NCBI RefSeq assembly: GCF_900129975.1
Contig: NZ_FSRG01000007.1
Coordinates: forward strand, 35,908 to 99,907
DNA from: Halodesulfovibrio marinisediminis DSM 17456
Lineage (GTDB): Bacteria; Desulfobacterota; Desulfovibrionia; Desulfovibrionales; Desulfovibrionaceae
Reading direction: 5' to 3'
DNA length: 64,000 nucleotides
Under the pieces are notes generated by a model that worked only from the letters and a program-made list of their open reading frames with translations, was not told where the DNA came from and ran no database searches. Positions 53,019-62,218 of this stretch are shown here, piece after piece. Made by a program: the position numbers and the translations under genes. Within the stretch, counting starts at the first letter, position 1. The number at the start of each line of letters is the position of its first letter.

Positions 53019-54098
53019 ATGACCATATTAAGCCAGAGAACAGTTCATAAATATGTGGGTGACGGTATACAGGATACCTGGCCCATTCTGTTTACGTTTT
53101 TTGAACCAGAACATGTGAAGGCAGTTAAGACTTCAGTGGACGGGGTTGATGCTCCTTTGATGTATGGGACACAGTACCGCGTTGAATTTCTGGAGGGAGG
53201 TGGAGGACGCTGTGTGGCAGCTTTGGCTAAAGATGAAAAGATTACGTTGTATCTTGATGTGCCGTTGACGCAGCGAACTGATCTGCGCAATGCGGGTAAG
53301 TTGAGTGCAGAAGTGATTGAGCGGATGTCTGATAAGCTGACGCTTGCGTTGCAGCAACAAAGGGAAGATTTAGATCGCTGCGTTCAAGTGCCTATCACTT
53401 CTTCCAAGACACCGAAGCAGTTAATGCAGGAATTGACATCTTCTGCTGCGGCTGCTGCAGGAGCAAAGGCAGAGTTACTCGTTATAAAAAATCAGACCTT
53501 GCAGTTGAAGAACGATAGTAAAAATCAGGTTGCTTTGGCTGCTGCTGAAGTCGGTAAGGCTCAGACTGTGGTATCTGATGCTGCAACCTTGGTTTCTAAT
53601 GCACAGAATTTGATTAAGAGTGCTCAGGCGTTGATTGAGCAGGCTACGAACGGATCTGGTAAAGCTGTAGATGAGCTTTTGAGCGGGATGGTGCTGCCGT
53701 TTAAAGGAACAGTGAATGCCAGTGGGCATCCGGTTAACCGAATGACAGGCAAGGAAGATGTGAAATATGCTCTGTGCGATGGACGAACGTATGTGGCACC
53801 GGATGGAGTAAAGGTGATGACACCGGATTTGCGTGATAAGTTTATTGCAGGTGCAGGTCGTAGTTATGTGCAGGGGGATACTGGCGGTGCCGATACTGTT
53901 GCGCTGACTGTAGCTCAGCTGCCGGCGCATACCCATTCATTTCGAGCATATAATGCACAAGGTGAGTATACGTTTAATGATTTAATGACCTCGAACAGAA
54001 CCACAACAGCAGAAAGAAATGTTAGCGAGGTTGGTGGGGCGAAAGCGCATGAAAACCGACCACCGTTTTATGCGCTGGCATATCTAATGAAGCTTTAA
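53019..54098 (+). CDS. Orphan phage tail-fibre-like protein with C-terminal collar domain
   Basis: 359 residues. The N-terminal 90 residues (HKYVGDGIQDTWPILFTFFE shown; then YRVEFLEGGGGRCV) look like the virion-attachment domain of podovirus-type tail fibres. The middle (about 125-220) is an Ala/Gln-rich coiled coil. The C-terminus has a phage tail collar-like region (LCDGRTYVAPDGVKVMTPDL, then RDKFIAGAGRSY) ending AHENRPPFYALAYLMKL. GGAGG precedes ATG 53019. No other phage gene adjoins it. It could be a prophage remnant, a tailocin fibre or a domesticated adhesin. Confidence 0.8.
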   Translation: MTILSQRTVHKYVGDGIQDTWPILFTFFEPEHVKAVKTSVDGVDAPLMYGTQYRVEFLEGGGGRCVAALAKDEKITLYLDVPLTQRTDLRNAGKLSAEVIERMSDKLTLALQQQREDLDRCVQVPITSSKTPKQLMQELTSSAAAAAGAKAELLVIKNQTLQLKNDSKNQVALAAAEVGKAQTVVSDAATLVSNAQNLIKSAQALIEQATNGSGKAVDELLSGMVLPFKGTVNASGHPVNRMTGKEDVKYALCDGRTYVAPDGVKVMTPDLRDKFIAGAGRSYVQGDTGGADTVALTVAQLPAHTHSFRAYNAQGEYTFNDLMTSNRTTTAERNVSEVGGAKAHENRPPFYALAYLMKL

Positions 54099-54126
54099 GC
54101 TTCGAAAAGGATAATCGTTCGATCGA

Positions 54127-54154
54127 AAGCAGGGGGAATACCTCCTGCTTTTTT
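54127..54154. terminator. Bidirectional terminator after the tail-fibre gene
   Basis: AAGCAGGGGG-aata-CCTCCTGCTT (one G-T) followed by T-run; it also ends the convergent operon. Confidence 0.85.
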
Positions 54155-54155
54155 G

Positions 54156-55106
54156 TTATTTATGAAAGATAGCGTGACAACCGCGTTTGCGCCATGTCTT
54201 CCACGGACTGTTGAGTGTGCCATTGGAGTATACGTTGTACGCATCGTTTCTATGCAGGATATAGTTAAATACGGCCATGTCGTTGAGCTCGTCAGTAATA
54301 TTTAAGCGTTCCATCTCAGCACAGGCTGTGCTGAGAAGGGAAAGAACGACAGCTTTTCGTCCACCAATGATACCGCAATTTCGGATTGGCTTTGCGGCAA
54401 ATTCTGGAAATTGTCGCTCATAGATTGTTTCAAATTGTTTTATCATCCATGGATTTTGCCCAATGGAGTTTACTTCCCCGCCTATGAACAGGGTGTAAGA
54501 ATAGCGGTTTTGCCATGTGTTACGTTGTTCGGTTAGGAGGTTGCGCAGCTGGGAAAAGTTTCCGAGCGCGTCAACGAGACGGGAGGAGTCAAAGTAATCC
54601 AGAATGTTGCGGCGGAGTATGAGGTTGGCAGGGTTCTTGTTGAACCATGCGTCGGAGATATCCACTATGAAAGCCGTACGACAGTCTGGTAGTGCTTCAA
54701 GCAGGTCTCGTGCAGCAAAAAAACGTTCGTCAGCAATGGTGAATCTTCCTGGTGAATAGGGGACGAAATGAAGGCTACCGGTGTGGTGTGGAGGTGTATT
54801 TAAGGAAAAGACAAGACGGCATTTATCCATAAACTTTTCAGGTAATCCGTCATGCATGATGACCATGTTCAGTCCAAGGCGGATAGCACTGTGGAACCAG
54901 TCTGCAATATAATCAAAAGATGCTTGCTGAACAGTTACCCCGTGCTGCGGGTGAACTTTTTGGGTGAAGTAGGCACCGATGACAATGTCTTTTTCGGTAA
55001 GAACATGGTTAAGCGTTCTTGCCTGTTCCGTTGTGCACAAAAGTTTACCGGTGTTCGGCGTGCTGGATGGGGAATTATCCTCAGAAATACTGGCTGCAGC
55101 TTGCAT
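54156..55106 (-). CDS. Protein of unknown function, possibly glycosyltransferase-like
   Basis: 316 residues, no signal peptide or membrane segment. The segments FIVDISDAWFNKNP (about 146-159), NCGIIGGRKAV (about 240) and NDMAVFNYIL (about 270) recall GT-A glycosyltransferases, where an acidic pair, an NxG strand and a later Asp recur. This is a weak likeness and a function is not assigned. The start ATG overlaps the stop of the PqqD-like gene by one base (TAATG), so translation is coupled. Third gene of a tight three-gene unit. Confidence 0.6.
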   Translation of the reverse strand: MQAAASISEDNSPSSTPNTGKLLCTTEQARTLNHVLTEKDIVIGAYFTQKVHPQHGVTVQQASFDYIADWFHSAIRLGLNMVIMHDGLPEKFMDKCRLVFSLNTPPHHTGSLHFVPYSPGRFTIADERFFAARDLLEALPDCRTAFIVDISDAWFNKNPANLILRRNILDYFDSSRLVDALGNFSQLRNLLTEQRNTWQNRYSYTLFIGGEVNSIGQNPWMIKQFETIYERQFPEFAAKPIRNCGIIGGRKAVVLSLLSTACAEMERLNITDELNDMAVFNYILHRNDAYNVYSNGTLNSPWKTWRKRGCHAIFHK

Positions 55107-55507
55107 TAGCTTGCTCCTTCTTTCAAACCTATTACGCCTCGTTTACCCAGTTGCCGGATGAATTGACTGACTGCAACACGGGATTCTTCCGGATGCAGTT
55201 TATAAGTTTTGGAAAGCTCTATTGCTATGGCCTGTACTGAGCGCTTGTCGTTGATAAGCGACCAGCAGAATGTACCGAGCTCGTCGAGTTCGAGGTGTTT
55301 TTTTTGTGCAGGCGGCTCATGGCCGAAGGCTGTGGTGAATTTGCTAAACCACGGGCGCATACGGAGTGGGAAGGATAGTGTGACTGTTTTTGCGGTGCGG
55401 TTGGTTTCTTCAACCAAAAGATTTCGGACAGGGACACAAGCCATTGCCTTTTGCAAAGACAATGGCTGTGTTTCCTGTTGTTTCTTTTTGCTAGTCAACT
55501 TCCACAT
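55106..55507 (-). CDS. PqqD-like peptide-chaperone-type protein
   Basis: 133 residues from ATG 55507. The C-terminal 65 residues match the PqqD fold: LDELGTFCWSLINDKRSVQA followed by helices AIAIELSKTYKLHPEESRVA and VSQFIRQLGKRGVIGL. PqqD proteins bind precursor peptides (RiPP recognition) for radical-SAM maturases. The N-terminal part has VRNLLVEETNRTAKTVTLSF and a basic start MWKLTSKKKQ. The gene overlaps the upstream gene by 17 bases and the downstream gene by one. No radical-SAM gene or precursor peptide is recognised nearby. Later start codons (for example at MACVP) are possible. Confidence 0.75.
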   Translation of the reverse strand: MWKLTSKKKQQETQPLSLQKAMACVPVRNLLVEETNRTAKTVTLSFPLRMRPWFSKFTTAFGHEPPAQKKHLELDELGTFCWSLINDKRSVQAIAIELSKTYKLHPEESRVAVSQFIRQLGKRGVIGLKEGAS

Positions 55508-56399
55508 GATTGCAAATCGATTCCAAAAACGGACTGGATATTGGGGCATTCGACCGTATTTGTACGGTGATGAGCTTGTTTTGACTTTCCACAATCCACG
55601 CTGCTCCCCGAATATGCTGCTGTTTGCCCAGCATAGAAGATCGGAAGAGGCGTTTCATAAAGGAAGGTTCCTCTACATGCTCCCAATGATAACGTTTTTT
55701 TGCTCCGGTGGGGAGTATGGATTTGTCTTTATGGAAGTTTTCTAATGGTAAGTCGTACGTAGAGTGCAGCCATCTACGGAATGGTTTGCCTTCCAGAACT
55801 ACGTTGGCAGGGCCTAGCCGCGTGATGCAGATAGTTGATGCTCCTGATTGCAGTTCGAGAACAAATTCACCCGGCTTGAAGGAATGGCGCACAAGGGTGG
55901 AACCGGCAGGAAGAGCGCAACGCAAACCGAACATGCTGAATGTTACTGGTTCGTCTGTGTTGGTCACAGTTAATGACGCAAGAACTTGCCGGATAACGTC
56001 TGTATACTGGTCAATCGGTGCGTGAACCTGAAGTACCAGAATCGTTTTCGAAGGAGAATGGATGCAGATAGCACCACTGCCTTTTGCATGAGAGAAAGGC
56101 TGAACTTCTAAAAGGGGTTGCAGGACGTCTGTAATAGAACGCCACTGGTCGGTAACAGCACTTTTTTCAGTACTGAACCCTTTCATCCGCTTCAGTTGAC
56201 GAATAATATCGCCTTCTTTCTTAGGCAGCGAATTAGAGTCGGAAACTCTATGCCATTTGATTTCCAGTGCAGGATGTGAATTGCGAGAAAAAAGAAGATA
56301 ACGCTGCTCAATAGCAGCAGGAATCCAGTTGTCAGGCATGGTCAGCGTAATGCCGTTCCATGCGGTGGGACTACCAGATATCTCCGATTGGGGGTCCAT
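55491..56399 (-). CDS. Two-repeat protein of unknown function, first gene of the PqqD operon
   Basis: 302 residues. No family recognised with confidence. It seems to have two similar halves, each opening with a beta-strand pair and an aromatic-rich motif: LTMPDNWIPAAIEQRYLLFS near 19-38 and FGLRCALPAGSTLVRHSF near 156-173, as in DcrB/PsbP-like domains. No signal peptide. It overlaps the PqqD-like gene by 17 bases, which implies joint function. The upstream 450 bases hold the control region. Confidence 0.65.
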   Translation of the reverse strand: MDPQSEISGSPTAWNGITLTMPDNWIPAAIEQRYLLFSRNSHPALEIKWHRVSDSNSLPKKEGDIIRQLKRMKGFSTEKSAVTDQWRSITDVLQPLLEVQPFSHAKGSGAICIHSPSKTILVLQVHAPIDQYTDVIRQVLASLTVTNTDEPVTFSMFGLRCALPAGSTLVRHSFKPGEFVLELQSGASTICITRLGPANVVLEGKPFRRWLHSTYDLPLENFHKDKSILPTGAKKRYHWEHVEEPSFMKRLFRSSMLGKQQHIRGAAWIVESQNKLITVQIRSNAPISSPFLESICNHVEVD

Positions 56400-56846
56400 G
56401 CATTTTTCCTTAGTTATAGTTGCACAACGATGCGTATTGGAGAGGAGAGTTGTAAGTGTTTCAACGTCCTTTGAAAGCTCCGTAGCATCTTCCCGCAGGG
56501 CGGGTACCGTGAATCTAAAATGTGCCTTCTAAATTCTAAAAAGAATGAAAAGTCATCAGTATGAATTTTAGAGGGCTATTCATATGCTTGAACTACTTTT
56601 GAAGTGCGGTCAAGCATATTTATTGCGAGAGAGTGGTGTTGAAGTTCTGTGAGCGTTGTTATTTGGGTAATACTCATAATACTGGGTGGGTTATAGCTGT
56701 TATATTGGGCGATAACGATAGCTGTGTAAGTAGTACTGTTAGTATTCTTCTTCTGTAATGTACCTGATACCATAACTTTTCTACAGTAAGATATTCATTT
56801 GAAGTAGAGGTAACGGAAGCAGTTATGTTCCATTAGTGGAGAGTGT
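56400..56846. other. Divergent intergenic region
   Basis: About 450 bases between the PqqD operon (-) and the phosphatase gene (+). A 65-codon minus-strand frame (56576-56773) lacks a good ribosome-binding site and family resemblance and was not called. A CCCGCAGGGCGGG hairpin lies near 56492-56504. Confidence 0.4.
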
Positions 56847-58397
56847 ATGCGTGCATTTTTACTTTATCTTACCGCCCTTATCCTTATCTATATCTATAAT
56901 GGAAGGATATGTCCTTTTGTTTCAAACCTTCCATCGTGGCAGATTGGGCTTCTGGTACTTGTTGTTCTTGGGGGGGCTTATTTAGTCAGGACTCTATGTT
57001 ATATAACAGTAGTTTTTAAACAGAGGCTTGATGTGCAGGCCAAGATGGTCGGCTGGATGGATTTTGCACTATTCTTTGCTGCCGGTTTAAGTATGGTTGG
57101 CTTTTATAGCATTGTGCATGGTTTCCCATTGATTGAAAGCGGAAGTAAAGTTTTGATGGGGACATTAGCTATTGGCTTTTTTGTTTCTATAGACCTTGCG
57201 CTTGAACATAGCCGGAAGGTTATGCAGATGGCTCGGCGTATGGAATGGACGTATGCACTTCCCCAGTATTACTACCCCATAACCACAAAATTTTTCTTGT
57301 TCGGCACGATAACTGTTTTGCTGTTTGCCTCACTGGTTGTCGCTGTTGTCACCCGTGATTTATATTTGCTGAGTGAGATGGAGGGGCACGTCAGTAGGGC
57401 ACACATTGTGTTGGCGCGTAAGTCGATTCTTATAGACATAATTTTCATTATGATGGTGCTCATCGGGTTTACTCTTAACTTGCTTTATTCGTATTCACTT
57501 AATCTACGAATGCTTTTTGAAAGTCAGACAGGAATACTGGAGCGTGTGAGCAAAGGGGATATGGATGACTTTGTACCGGTGATGAGTTCTGATGAATTCG
57601 GCATAATTGCAGGGCATACTAATTCGATGATTACAGGCTTGCGTGATCGAATTCGCATGATGGAAGGGCTTAAAGTTGCAAGCGAAATGCAACAGGCGCT
57701 CTTTCCTAAAAAGCGTACAGACTTTGCTGGAGTGGATATCGCAGCAACTTCTTTATTCAGCGATGAAACAGGCGGAGACTTTTTTGATTTTTTAGAAAAT
57801 CTTGGTCCTGAGAAAAATGAAATGGTCGTTGTGCTCGGTGATGTGACTGGTCATGGCATTGGCGCTGCGTTGTTAATGGCATCAACTCGGGCATATTTGC
57901 GGATGCAGGCAGAGTATCAATACTCTCCGGGAGTTCTTCTTTCGAATACAAACAGACTGCTTGCTTATGATAGTTACGGTACAGGACGCTTTGTAACACT
58001 GTTCTGTTTACATATTTCAGGTGGTGATAATTTGATAAAATGGGCAAGTGCAGGGCATGATCCCGCTATTATTTTTAATGGGGAAACGTCTGAGTTCAGG
58101 GATCTTAAAGCACGCGGGCTGCCGTTGGGCGTAATGCCGGAGACCGAGTATGAAGAGGTGTGTTGTGATGCGTTATGTTCCGGTGAAGTGATGCTAATCG
58201 GCACAGATGGTATTTGGGAAGCAATGGATGCGAATGGTCAAATGTACGGAAAGGATCGGCTGAAAGAGGTTATTCGGAAGAATTATGATAAGACGTCGGC
58301 AGAGATTTTACATGCCGTTGCTGAGGCTGTGAGGGGGTTCCAAAATGGTGAGCCGCAATTGGATGATATCACAGTTGTAGTGCTAAAAGCAGATTGA
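56847..58397 (+). CDS. Membrane-bound SpoIIE-type (PP2C) serine phosphatase
   Basis: 516 residues. About six membrane segments in the first 220 residues, then a HAMP-like linker (LERVSKGDMDDFVPVMSSDEF near 230-250, shown in full because it is 21 or fewer residues when split: LERVSKGDMDD and FVPVMSSDEF). The C-terminal SpoIIE domain has SDETGGDFFDF near 310, GDVTGHGIGAALLMA near 331 and GTDGIWEA near 452, ending LDDITVVVLK; the metal-binding acidic residues are in place. Such phosphatases usually act on anti-anti-sigma (STAS) proteins; no partner is adjacent. TGGAG precedes ATG 56847. Confidence 0.9.
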   Translation: MRAFLLYLTALILIYIYNGRICPFVSNLPSWQIGLLVLVVLGGAYLVRTLCYITVVFKQRLDVQAKMVGWMDFALFFAAGLSMVGFYSIVHGFPLIESGSKVLMGTLAIGFFVSIDLALEHSRKVMQMARRMEWTYALPQYYYPITTKFFLFGTITVLLFASLVVAVVTRDLYLLSEMEGHVSRAHIVLARKSILIDIIFIMMVLIGFTLNLLYSYSLNLRMLFESQTGILERVSKGDMDDFVPVMSSDEFGIIAGHTNSMITGLRDRIRMMEGLKVASEMQQALFPKKRTDFAGVDIAATSLFSDETGGDFFDFLENLGPEKNEMVVVLGDVTGHGIGAALLMASTRAYLRMQAEYQYSPGVLLSNTNRLLAYDSYGTGRFVTLFCLHISGGDNLIKWASAGHDPAIIFNGETSEFRDLKARGLPLGVMPETEYEEVCCDALCSGEVMLIGTDGIWEAMDANGQMYGKDRLKEVIRKNYDKTSAEILHAVAEAVRGFQNGEPQLDDITVVVLKAD

Positions 58398-58454
58398 TAG
58401 GATTTTATTAGTAAGCTATTTCAGCCAAATATGGATTTAACTAAAAATGCAGCA

Positions 58455-58503
58455 AAACATATCCCCCCGCGAAAGCAAAGCGCTATTGAGGGGGGATATG
58501 TTT
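58455..58503. terminator. 14-bp inverted repeat between convergent genes (probable terminator)
   Basis: AAACATATCCCCCC (58455-58468) pairs perfectly with GGGGGGATATGTTT (58490-58503) across a 21-nt loop. T-runs are only three long on either side. Confidence 0.6.
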
Positions 58504-58515
58504 CAAGTCGGTTGG

Positions 58516-59256
58516 CTATTCGTAGGTCTGACCTTTGTAGCCTTCACGCATTGGAGCGTTCCGCAGGTAGTCTTGATTGTAATTCGGGTTTCGTTGTTGC
58601 GGTGGACGATAACCTTTCGGTACGTTTGTGTGCTGCATGCGATGCTGCATTTGTGGTGAAATTGGGTATACAGGTTGGCCATTTACCATAGTCGGTTGTT
58701 CTGTCTCCATTTCATGGAGTCTATGAAGCAGCATTTCACGTCCTGTGATATCAAGATCGAAGTTGGCTTTGAGAACTTTTTGTTGTTTTTTTAGGCTGTT
58801 CATAAGAGCCTTACGTGCTCTTTCCCGTTTCATTTCGATGGTAGCTTCTTGAGCTGGAGATTTCATAGCGGAGCGTTGTAGCATCATGTGCTGATGTTTG
58901 AGTGTGAGCAGTTCGTCATATAGTGGTTTGTTCTGGATTGAAAATTCTGTAAGTGTCTTCATGAGGCTTGCACGTTGCTCAGGTGTCAGATTGGCTGCTC
59001 GAATTTTGGTGCACATAGGACAGCGGTTAGGTAATTTTTGCATGTGCTGACCATATGGGGAGCCTTGTTTCATCATCTTTCTTTGACGCTCCATCATTTG
59101 CACTTCAGGAGTGTAGTGTTTGGTGATGCCACTAGGAGATGTGTACGTTTTAGGTGCAGCATTCGCGGTCTGCTGCATTTCTTCTGACTGGGCTGCTTGT
59201 GGTGCAAAAAGCACTGTCGCGCAGAATATTAGCAAGCAAATCTTTACCATTTTCAT
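58516..59256 (-). CDS. Periplasmic Spy/ZraP-like protein with CPMC motif
   Basis: 246 residues. A signal peptide covers about 1-24 (KMVKICLLIFCATVLFAPQAAQS). The mature protein is Met-, Gln- and Lys-rich and largely helical, with RCPMCTKIRAANLTPEQRAS near 80-98 and long helices to about 175, followed by a Pro/Gln-rich tail. LTPEQRA and the helical pattern resemble the Spy/CpxP/ZraP group of metal- or misfolding-responsive periplasmic proteins. The CPMC pair could bind metal. AGGAG lies before ATG 59256. Function inferred only at this level. Confidence 0.6.
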   Translation of the reverse strand: MKMVKICLLIFCATVLFAPQAAQSEEMQQTANAAPKTYTSPSGITKHYTPEVQMMERQRKMMKQGSPYGQHMQKLPNRCPMCTKIRAANLTPEQRASLMKTLTEFSIQNKPLYDELLTLKHQHMMLQRSAMKSPAQEATIEMKRERARKALMNSLKKQQKVLKANFDLDITGREMLLHRLHEMETEQPTMVNGQPVYPISPQMQHRMQHTNVPKGYRPPQQRNPNYNQDYLRNAPMREGYKGQTYE

Positions 59257-59580
59257 GGTAGAAACTCCTCATGGTTGTGTGTTTCAAATCTTAGACCCTA
59301 GAGAAAGTAAAGCGTATTTGCGGCTTGTATTAACAGTATTATCGACTCATCCCGCTACTGTTGCGCTATTAAATACCGGAACTCAAAAAAGTAACTGAAA
59401 GCAGAAGTCGCGCCGGTATTTCATGCTTGTCAGAGTTAGACTTTACAGACAGAATGGCGTATGTAAGCACGTTCAACAAGTTACAAAAATAATGGGGCTG
59501 TAACCATTTGTATTGGTACAGCTTCTTACATGCACTAGATTTTTACAGGAGGAGTGCCGGAAACGGCCGTCCGAGACTAT
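59257..59580. promoter_or_regulatory. Leader of lepA with inverted repeats
   Basis: AAATACCGG (59371-59379) pairs with CCGGTATTT (59413-59421), GCTGTA pairs with TACAGC around 59505-59522, and GCCG-GAAA-CGGC (59556-59567) lies between the Shine-Dalgarno AGGAGG (59548-59553) and ATG 59581. No protein gene is supported. Confidence 0.5.
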
Positions 59581-61386
59581 ATGGCGAAACTGGATAACAT
59601 TCGAAATTTCAGCATTATTGCGCACATTGACCATGGTAAATCTACTCTTGCGGACCGTATTCTTGAAATTACCGGTCTGGTAAGTGAGAGAGACCAGCGT
59701 GAGCAGTATCTCGACCGCATGGAGCTTGAACGCGAACGCGGTATTACCATTAAGGCACAGGCGGTACGTATTCCGTACAAGGCTAAAAACGGCGAAGAAT
59801 ACGTTTTGAACCTGATTGATACACCGGGCCACGTTGACTTTGGTTACGAAGTATCCCGCTCCCTTGCAGCCTGTGAAGGCGCTTTGCTTGTTGTGGACTC
59901 CACACAGGGTGTTGAAGCGCAGACTCTGGCTAACGTATACCTCGCATTGGATCACGATCATGAAATCGTGCCTGTGCTGAACAAAATTGATCTTCCAAGT
60001 GCTGATGTAGACCGTGTTTCTGCTGAAATTGAAGAAAGCATCGGTCTTGATGCGACAGAAGCTGTTGGCGTAAGCGCTAAAACAGGTTTGAACGTAGATC
60101 AGGTACTTGAAGCTATTGTAGAGCGTCTTCCTGCTCCTAAAGGAGATAAGGATGCGCCTCTTAAAGCGCTTATTTTCGACTCTTGGTATGACTCATATCA
60201 GGGTGTAATTGTTATGTTCCGTATAATTGATGGTACCGTGAAAAAAGGCGATAAAATACGTCTTATGGCTACCGAGAAGGAATATGACATTACTCGTCTT
60301 GGTGTGTTTAGTCCTGAAATGGTCGAGATGAAGGAACTGTCTGCCGGTGAGGTAGGGTTCCTTTGTGCGACTATTAAAGAACTGGGCGATGCTAAGGTTG
60401 GTGATACTATCACTCTGGCCAATAATCCTGCAGACAAAGCCATCCCTGGATTTAAAGAAGTTCAGCCTATGGTGTACTGTGGTCTCTATCCTTCAGATTC
60501 CCAGGATTATGAAAGTCTCAAGTACGCGCTTGAAAAATTGCAGTTAAACGATGCTGCGTTCCAGTATGAAGCAGAAACCTCTCAGGCTCTTGGTTTTGGT
60601 TTCCGCTGTGGTTTCCTTGGCCTTTTGCACATGGAAATTATTCAGGAACGTATTGAACGTGAGTTTAATATTGATCTTATCGCAACTGCGCCTTCTGTAA
60701 TTTATAAGGTAGAAACAGCAGACGGCGTTGTTCACGAAGTGGACAACCCTGCAAAGCTGCCTGATCCAAGTAGAACAGAAGCATTGTATGAGCCATTTGT
60801 TCGTTGCGAAATTCACGTTCCAGACGAGTATGTTGGTAACGTGCTGAAGCTGTGTGAAGAAAAACGCGGTATTCAGAAGGATATGAAATATCTGACTACT
60901 AACCGTGTTATCATCACCTACGAACTGCCGTTTGCTGAAATTGTGTATGATTTCTTTGATAAGTTGAAATCATACACCAAAGGTTATGCTTCTATGGATT
61001 ACGAGATCATCGATTACCGTGAAGCCAACCTTGTTAAGCTTGATATGTTGATTAACGGCGATCCGGTAGATGCTTTAGCAACTATTGTTCATAAAGATAA
61101 AGCCTACTACCACGGCCGTGCTGTAGCTCTTAAACTGAAACGCAGTATTCCGCGTCAGTTGTACGAAGTAGTTATACAGGCTGCCATTGGTCAAAAAATT
61201 ATTGCACGTGAACGTAACGCGCCGCTGCGTAAGAACGTTACTGCGAAGTGTTACGGTGGTGATATTTCCCGTAAGCGTAAGCTCCTTGAGAAGCAGAAAG
61301 AGGGTAAAAAACGCATGAAACGCATGGGTAACATTGAGTTGCCACAGGAAGCGTTCCTTGCTGCTCTTAAAATCGGCGACGAGTAG
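59581..61386 (+). CDS. lepA: Elongation factor 4 (LepA), ribosome back-translocase GTPase
   Basis: 601 residues from ATG 59581 ([22 protein letters not shown]). GTPase motifs: AHIDHGKST (G1), RGITIKAQ (G2), [11 protein letters not shown] (G3) and NKIDLPSA (G4). Domains II and III follow, and the LepA-specific C-terminus is present ([20 protein letters not shown] split as [11 protein letters not shown] and [12 protein letters not shown]). AGGAGG is 27 bases upstream of this ATG with a GAAA-tetraloop hairpin between; a GTG at 59554 is in frame but touches the Shine-Dalgarno and adds a non-family sequence. Cotranscribed with lepB 45 bases downstream. Confidence 0.95.
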   Translation: MAKLDNIRNFSIIAHIDHGKSTLADRILEITGLVSERDQREQYLDRMELERERGITIKAQAVRIPYKAKNGEEYVLNLIDTPGHVDFGYEVSRSLAACEGALLVVDSTQGVEAQTLANVYLALDHDHEIVPVLNKIDLPSADVDRVSAEIEESIGLDATEAVGVSAKTGLNVDQVLEAIVERLPAPKGDKDAPLKALIFDSWYDSYQGVIVMFRIIDGTVKKGDKIRLMATEKEYDITRLGVFSPEMVEMKELSAGEVGFLCATIKELGDAKVGDTITLANNPADKAIPGFKEVQPMVYCGLYPSDSQDYESLKYALEKLQLNDAAFQYEAETSQALGFGFRCGFLGLLHMEIIQERIEREFNIDLIATAPSVIYKVETADGVVHEVDNPAKLPDPSRTEALYEPFVRCEIHVPDEYVGNVLKLCEEKRGIQKDMKYLTTNRVIITYELPFAEIVYDFFDKLKSYTKGYASMDYEIIDYREANLVKLDMLINGDPVDALATIVHKDKAYYHGRAVALKLKRSIPRQLYEVVIQAAIGQKIIARERNAPLRKNVTAKCYGGDISRKRKLLEKQKEGKKRMKRMGNIELPQEAFLAALKIGDE

Positions 61387-61431
61387 GTTTGACTGCCCGT
61401 TTTGCGGGCTAACTAATCAGGAATAGGAAGA

Positions 61432-62091
61432 ATGGGTAATACAGCAGGTAAAAGTGGATTGAGAGAATATTTGGAAGCCCTTGGGGTGGCACTGATTCTA
61501 GCGTTAATTATCCGCTCCTTTGTAGTTCAGGCCTTTACCATTCCGTCAGGCTCCATGCTTCAGACTTTGCAGATCGGTGACTATCTGCTGGTTAACAAGT
61601 TTGCCTATGGTGTTCGGTTCCCGTTTTCAATTAAAGAAACAAATCCGGACGCACCGTCTATGTGGGCACGTTACTCTGTAGTACAGGGTAGCGAAATGAT
61701 CTCCGTAGGCGATCCGGAACGTGAAGATATCGTGGTATTTGAATACCCGAGAAACCCTTCTGTTCATTACATCAAGCGTGTTATCGGTATCCCTGGTGAC
61801 ACAATTGAAATTCGAAATAAGGTATTGTACCGAAACGGCCGTAAGGTTGATGAGCCATACGTTCAGCATACGAAAGTAATGCCTGGCCCTGGAGACAACT
61901 ACGGTCCGGTAATCGTGCCGGAAGGCAAATATCTTATGCTTGGTGATAACCGCGACGAGTCTTATGATTCCCGTTTCTGGGGCTTTGTAGACCGTGACGC
62001 GATTGTCGGTAATGCATTGATCATTTACTGGTCTATGGACGGGATGCGTTCTATCCGCTGGGATAGATTAGGCATGATAGTTCAACAGTAA
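61432..62091 (+). CDS. lepB: Signal peptidase I
   Basis: 219 residues. One N-terminal membrane segment (about 13-35), then the catalytic Ser41 in IPSGSM and Lys115 in YIKRVIGIPGD, followed by the conserved LMLGDNRDESYDSRFWGFV. It removes signal peptides from secreted proteins, with its active site on the periplasmic face. An insertion of about 20 residues (near 70-92) separates the first conserved boxes. AGGAAG precedes ATG 61432. It follows lepA, the classical lepA-lepB order. Confidence 0.96.
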   Translation: MGNTAGKSGLREYLEALGVALILALIIRSFVVQAFTIPSGSMLQTLQIGDYLLVNKFAYGVRFPFSIKETNPDAPSMWARYSVVQGSEMISVGDPEREDIVVFEYPRNPSVHYIKRVIGIPGDTIEIRNKVLYRNGRKVDEPYVQHTKVMPGPGDNYGPVIVPEGKYLMLGDNRDESYDSRFWGFVDRDAIVGNALIIYWSMDGMRSIRWDRLGMIVQQ

Positions 62092-62107
62092 GATGACATA
62101 AAAAAGT

Positions 62108-62142
62108 AAGCCCCTGACAGATATCTGTCAGGGGCTTTTTTT
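62108..62142. terminator. Terminator of lepB
   Basis: AAGCCCCTGACAGAT and ATCTGTCAGGGGCTT form a perfect palindrome followed by seven T; T-rich on the other strand as well. Confidence 0.93.
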
Positions 62143-62218
62143 ATGTCATAAGTTCGTTCGGCTGAGGATTTATTAGACTTGAATGGAATGGGTAGTTGGC
62201 TTGTCGGTCAGAGCAACA

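Noticed and set aside
52796-53050. An 84-codon plus-strand frame
   Set aside because: It is the translation of the dispersed hairpin repeat, has no good ribosome-binding site and overlaps the tail-fibre start.
56576-56773. A 65-codon minus-strand frame
   Set aside because: No Shine-Dalgarno sequence, no family resemblance and no terminator; left as intergenic with some doubt.
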